From contig NC_061137.1 in the NCBI RefSeq assembly GCF_905220365.1, forward strand, positions 13,172,001-13,236,000: 64,000 nucleotides of DNA. Direction: 5' to 3'. Source of the DNA: Vanessa cardui (lineage: Eukaryota > Arthropoda > Insecta > Lepidoptera > Nymphalidae). Both the position numbers and the translations under genes were made by a program. Of the stretch, positions 59,187-64,000 are shown one piece after another (the stretch's first letter is position 1; every line of letters begins with the position of its first letter). The notes under the pieces are model-generated. The model saw nothing but the letters and a program-made list of their open reading frames with translations, was not told the origin of the DNA and made no database searches.

Positions 59187-59689
59187 GGGCTATTTTAATA
59201 TTACAAACAGACACTCCAATTTTATTATATGTATAAATTTTAAGTTTTATTAAAAAATAATTGAGATTAGTTTTTATATTCAGGATTGTTTTTACAATGG
59301 AATACTTTGTTAAGTCTTTACACTGGATTAATTAAACGACGCATTCGTTATAATAACGAAACAGCAATGAGTTGGCATGCCAGTTACAGTTGTCATAGAC
59401 TATGATTTTTAAACCAAGCAAAAAGGATCCTATTATACAAAATTTACATCTATTTCTTAATATGATGTTAAAAAGTTAACTGTTTGTCTGCGAATTGATA
59501 TTATATAGATATATATGTAAATTTATTTATTTAATTTTACAATAGATTTGTATTCCATTTTGTTCATTCTTATAAAATTTATGGGTCCATAAGTCTGAGA
59601 TTTCAATTCAAGTCTTTTTAAGTAAAGTAAGCTACAAAAACCGATACAATAAATTTTAGTTTTGTGTGTCTGTTGGTAAGTAAACAAGG

Positions 59690-59800
59690 AATTAAAAAGA
59701 CCTATGAATCGTCATTAAACATTATATTGACTGCTACTACCGGTTCGGAATGTAGAATCTACCGAGAAGAACCGGAACGAAACTTCGTAGGTATCTCTTT
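59690..59800 (+). repeat. Retroelement tail fragment
   Basis: AATCGTCATTAAACATTATA, CGGTTCGGAATGTAGAATCT and CCGAGAAGAACCGG. Relative of 56402-56570. Confidence 0.5.
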
Positions 59801-60581
59801 GTGGTTACTAATTTCCAGCTGGCATTAATATTAGTAGGCTTAGAATTGTCTTATTATTCCACTATAAAGTTTTATGTTGGTAGATGGTTAAACCGCCAGA
59901 ATTATCTATTAACACCATGAATATTTAGTATTTCAATAACTAGAACCACACAAACCAACAAATGTATAAACACCATTAAAGATTCAAGTATTAAAAATCA
60001 TATGAATAACATTCCTGACAATTTTTCCTAAAAAACGCGAGCCGTGTAAGAAATATAAGCGATTTCTTTCAATTCGCAATAAACCACACAATCCGTAACC
60101 TGAGACGTGAAATATCGCCATCTCTGTCGGATTTAGTTTGATAACCCAACTCATATCACAAGATTTGTTTGAATAATTGAAGGCAATATTGATCATAGCA
60201 AAAGTACTCTCAGAAAATTAAAGTCTCCGGATCCTCAATCATAAAATACAATGTAAATGGCCGGTGTAGGTTATTGTGTACGCTATCGAGAGCCTATCTC
60301 ATCACAAAGGGTATAATACGAGGCTGATCAACCCAGGAGACGAGATCTGACTATACCGAGTGTCACGACGATAGCATGAATGCTATTCATACTTTTCCAC
60401 CATTTTCTAGTCCAAGATGTAAGCGGTGACGATTTTCGAAATAGTCAAATTGAAGTTCTTTTGAAAATATTGTATTTGCGTATACAATGATAGAATACAT
60501 GGGTGGATACATAAATACAATACCTCAATACATACAGATTTTTTCACGATGTTATTCCTAAATAGGTAATTAAAACTCCAC

Positions 60582-60619
60582 ATTCTGTAATTCAATATGT
60601 TTCTATTGAATTACAGAAT
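60582..60619. repeat. Perfect 16-bp inverted repeat
   Basis: Arms ATTCTGTAATTCAATA (60582-60597) and TATTGAATTACAGAAT (60604-60619) with a TGTTTC loop. The next bases extend the pairing imperfectly. Confidence 0.85.
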
Positions 60620-60745
60620 TTGAGTTCATTTGGATCAACAAATGAACTGAAACTAAAAATGTACATACTCTTAATAAATTTATTATGGCCATTATGACGA
60701 CAACAAAGTTGATAGTATACAAAAAAAGGTAACATTAATTTACAA

Positions 60746-61045
60746 TTAATAATAATTTAAATTGGAAGATCGCAAATAAGAGTTATTTGGTCTAGTTATT
60801 TCGATCACCAAATCTTTCAAAGATAATTTAAAAATCGAACCCGCTCTTCCATATTTTGGACCAATCGTAAACGCGGATAATGGTGGAGTTGTCTCGAAGC
60901 CCGAAGTCAATTCCTGGCACATTGTCCGCAGAGAAAGGCCCGATCCGCTCTGTTCAGCTAAATGTACTTTTACGATGATTTTATTACAGATGTTCTTAAG
61001 TCGTTTCGCAATTGTGATCAGCCTTTTGAAATGGTTTAAGCCCAT
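60746..61045 (-). CDS. Hypothetical ORF, about 99 codons, unidentified
   Basis: On the minus strand the frame starts with ATG at 61045 (the longer version uses TTG) and ends in TAA at 60746. The product is basic at the start (NHFKRLITIAKRLKNI), with EQSGSGLSLRTMCQEL in the middle and a FKLSLKDLVIEITRP stretch near the end. Codons look less AT-driven than the surroundings, which is why it is listed. No domain or family recognised. It could be an exon, an old gene fragment or chance. Confidence 0.22.
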   Translation of the reverse strand: MGLNHFKRLITIAKRLKNICNKIIVKVHLAEQSGSGLSLRTMCQELTSGFETTPPLSAFTIGPKYGRAGSIFKLSLKDLVIEITRPNNSYLRSSNLNYY

Positions 61046-61059
61046 TCTTTTCGACAATA

Positions 61060-62375
61060 TACTTCAATAGTATCAAATTATTGAAAACTTTTCCTTTCAA
61101 TCCACTTTTATTAAGTGGATTTGTCCAACTCGTCATATAGTCCAACACTATTGCTGTGTCGTTTTAAAGATTGTGATTCATTGTAATTGCAGGCAGGCAC
61201 CATTTTAGTTCATGGCAAGAGTAGTGAAGTTAATGGCATTTTGTCTTCATTTGTAAAGGATTATTAGTATTTCTTTGTCGGTAGGGAAAAATGACGAGCT
61301 GGAAGTTTATTATTATTTTTTATGTAATTTTAAAATTAAAGTAGCCTTATTATATTAGATATACCAGTAAAATCCAAACAAACAGACTGAAAGACTAAAT
61401 ACGCATTTAGGAAAAAGCTGACACTCCAATTTTGTTATATGTATGTTTAGGAGATGTGACGAGACAGCGGTCACGCTGAATTTCTTTCTTTCTTTTCAGG
61501 TCTGAATTTTTAGAAATTTAACAATGGCGAACTAAATGTAATACTTCATACTAAATAATAATGCATTATATATAATTTTTATGATATTACTTGAAAAATA
61601 AAATAGTCGTGACATAACAATTACATGAAACTGCAATAATGTTTCCCATTTATTACTGCTGATGATTACGGAATGTTTTTAAGTATTCATTAAATTTTAA
61701 CACATACGTCATACTTCGATTATTTCCAAGCATAAAAGGCAACAGAATTCGCATTACGGATGATAATTTATAACAATAATTTCAACGGAATGTTACCTCA
61801 CGCCGCTTTATTCGATTGGCAATGAGTTTTAAATGCAGATAAACAAAAGAAAACAACGAAGAAAACAATTATTCAACTAAATTAGCTTATCAACGACTTG
61901 AGGGCGTTGAACTCCTATGTGTTGTATACTCTCAAATACCTATTGAACATAGGTGAATCCTTCCACTTAATGCCTTTACCCGAGCCTTAATGAACTAAAA
62001 ATTAATACCAACCCTTTTTTGAATTGCGTAAGTTTGGAATTGCGTCGATTTATCTTTGCTGAAATGATGGTTATTTGAGTCAGTGGCGTTGACTTGACCA
62101 GAATAACTACTAATAAACTATCAGTCAACCTTGAATTTTTAGAGAAATTCACAAGATCACTTGCATTAACCACCATGGCGTCTGAAATCCTGATGTCCTC
62201 CTGACCAAACTTTAAACAAAACGGCCAATTCCAGGCCAGCGAGGTAACGCATCAATTATTTTCAAGATTTCTTGTCAACTTACGATATTATCAAATAGAT
62301 GTGATGATTCCTGAGACCTCTTATTCCATTGCTTTTAAAGCTGGTCAAATTTTTGGAATTATCTCAACGACAACG
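61060..62375. other. AT-rich DNA with no recognised gene
   Basis: No recognisable gene or repeat beyond scattered simple A/T runs. Confidence 0.45.
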
Positions 62376-62602
62376 ACAACAGCCTTTAAGTTCCCACTGC
62401 TGGGCTAAGACTTTCTCCCCCTTTGAGGAGAAGGTTTGGAACATATTCCACCACGCTGTTCTAATGCGGAATAGTGGAATACATATGTGGCAGAATTTCT
62501 ATGAAATTGGACACATGCAGGTTTGCTCAGGACGTTTTCCTTCACCGCCGAGCACGTGATGAATTATAAACACAAATTAAGCACATGAAAGTTCAGTGGT
62601 TT
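62376..62602 (-). repeat. tRNA-derived SINE (family A) without its tRNA head, reverse
   Basis: AGCCTTTAAGTTCCCACTGC, TGGCAGAATTTCTATGAAAT and TCACCGCCGAGCACGTGATG. It ends before the B box, so it is a 5'-truncated insertion. Confidence 0.78.
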
Positions 62603-64000
62603 CAGAAGGTTGGCTATAGTAACTAAATAACTCCAGTAGCATGATCATCCAATTGGGTCAGATTGCCATCAAATCTGATGAAGGGATGATGATCTATTAC
62701 AATTAGTGCACTATTATAAAGAGCAATTCAATGTGCCCAATTTATTATATTATAAACATTGAGATCAGTGAAGGAAATGTTGAAACCATAATCTCACCAG
62801 ATAATGAGACAAAATTAGAAAGTCTTCAACAAGAAGGCAATTGACATTGCTTTTAGTTTCACAATGGATGCCATTTAATTTCTTTTTACGCGGTCGAATG
62901 TATTTTTCTTTCCGAACGTACCATCTCCCCAGTGCGAACAGTTCCGGATAGCAGCTTTAGAAATAAAACCACTTTTATACGAAGCTGCAATTTCACCTCA
63001 GTACCTTGAAATAACCATTTAACCACTAATTTAGTGCCATGCGCTTTCTATACATTTCTTTGTTCTATACTTTACCATAATAGCTTTTAATGTAAACTGA
63101 CGGTATAGACGGGGTTTGTTTTAAATTGATTTTAGTAAGGCAGACGAAACTGGATCTGGTGGTTAGTTGTCTTCGCCTGAAGTTTTGAAGTTATGCATCT
63201 TCAGACGTGTTAAATAACGTAGTGGATTGAAAATTACGTAAAAACATGACAATGTTGAATGTTTGAAGTTAGTTCCAAAATACAGCTGAATATTTTTGTC
63301 TCAGGAAACTAGCTTATTTTGCCATTATATTGAAATCTTAATATTACCTTAACATTTTTACAGAGTGGTGCCGTTAAATCAGAGGTGTGTTTGACATTCA
63401 GAAAATACATCGTCCATTCACAGAATAGATAATTCCTTTTGATTTTGAAATACGCTGTGGCACTAAATTATGTAATCAAATGCAAAATAATATATCTGAA
63501 AATGGAAGACATGTCATATGCTTAAATAAGTACACACTCAAATGTTTCAATGGAAAAATTCAACCTATTTACTTATCATTATACAATACCTACTTATCTC
63601 TTAGATTCATTTCATTGGGTAGGATATTTTGAATACGATTAAATTAAAAAATATATATCTTTTAAGAATAATCATAAAAAAATATACCGTAACATGAAAA
63701 GAAAAAAATTAAAGTCAACAGTAAACAGTCTTCTACTTAACATTGACAGCCAAAATAAAGAATAAATTATTGATTATGGAGTGGAATTCACCATTATGCC
63801 ATTGCGAAATTTTAATATTAAAAAGTAAATTTAAATATAGAATGGTTTTCTTGTATTTAATTTCGAAAACACGTTCTATATGAGTTGTCAATAATGATAA
63901 GTTATATTAATAGTAACAAAACAGAAACCATTACCGATATTGATGTCTAGTACAGCAGGCATGGATTCTGTACAATTTAAAGTTAATGGATCAGAATATT
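62603..64000. other. AT-rich DNA with no recognised feature
   Basis: No gene, repeat family or RNA gene recognised up to the window end. Confidence 0.45.

Noticed and set aside
1..64000. CRISPR array, bacterial operon or viral genome
   Set aside because: No regularly spaced identical repeats and no dense prokaryote-like coding; introns and SINEs show an animal nuclear genome.

Overview
The window is eukaryotic, AT-rich and intron-containing. It is packed with dispersed repeats that look lepidopteran: tRNA-derived SINEs, a Metulj-like SINE, Penelope-like fragments, an R1-clade LINE fragment and several MITE families. With a D2-like dopamine receptor of clear insect type, this points to a butterfly or moth, probably a butterfly. 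The species cannot be fixed from the sequence alone.

Two protein-coding genes can be reconstructed exon by exon, both on the + strand, with all intron phases agreeing. (1) 11281-21821: five exons (634 codons plus stop) of a zinc-finger, Ser/Thr-Pro-rich, basic-tailed nuclear protein. It has two C2H2-type fingers, TPxK motifs and an AT-hook-like C-terminus. It fits an fs(1)Ya-like (Young Arrest) protein, but that name is tentative; the first coding exon is not securely identified. (2) 43349-51627: seven exons (432 codons plus stop) of a D2-like dopamine receptor (Dop2R), from the start of TM3 through TM7 and the stop codon, including a long third intracellular loop spread over several exons. 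The exon(s) for the N-terminus, TM1 and TM2 were not found anywhere in the window. If they lie upstream of base 1, gene 1 is nested inside a Dop2R intron.

Layout: 1-11280 is repeat-rich upstream DNA. 11281-21821 is gene 1, whose last intron (14596-21561) holds SINEs, repeats and an odd GC-rich block. 21822-43348 is intergenic DNA or a giant Dop2R intron filled with nested transposons. 43349-51627 is Dop2R, with SINEs, a hairpin-tailed repeat and a Penelope fold-back in its introns. 51628 to about 54000 is the 3' UTR and AT-rich flank. 54699-55965 is a repeat interrupted by a 5'-truncated, internally deleted R1-type LINE with a 17-bp target-site duplication. 56000-64000 is intergenic with MITEs, SINE pieces and one unexplained ORF on the minus strand.

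No rRNA, CRISPR array, bacterial operon or convincing free-standing tRNA gene was seen. The most interesting items are the in-frame cassette exons of the Dop2R third loop, a Penelope-derived inverted repeat ending 28 bp before one of those exons, the nested LINE, and a Penelope GIY-YIG fragment carrying a perfect 17-bp inverted repeat.
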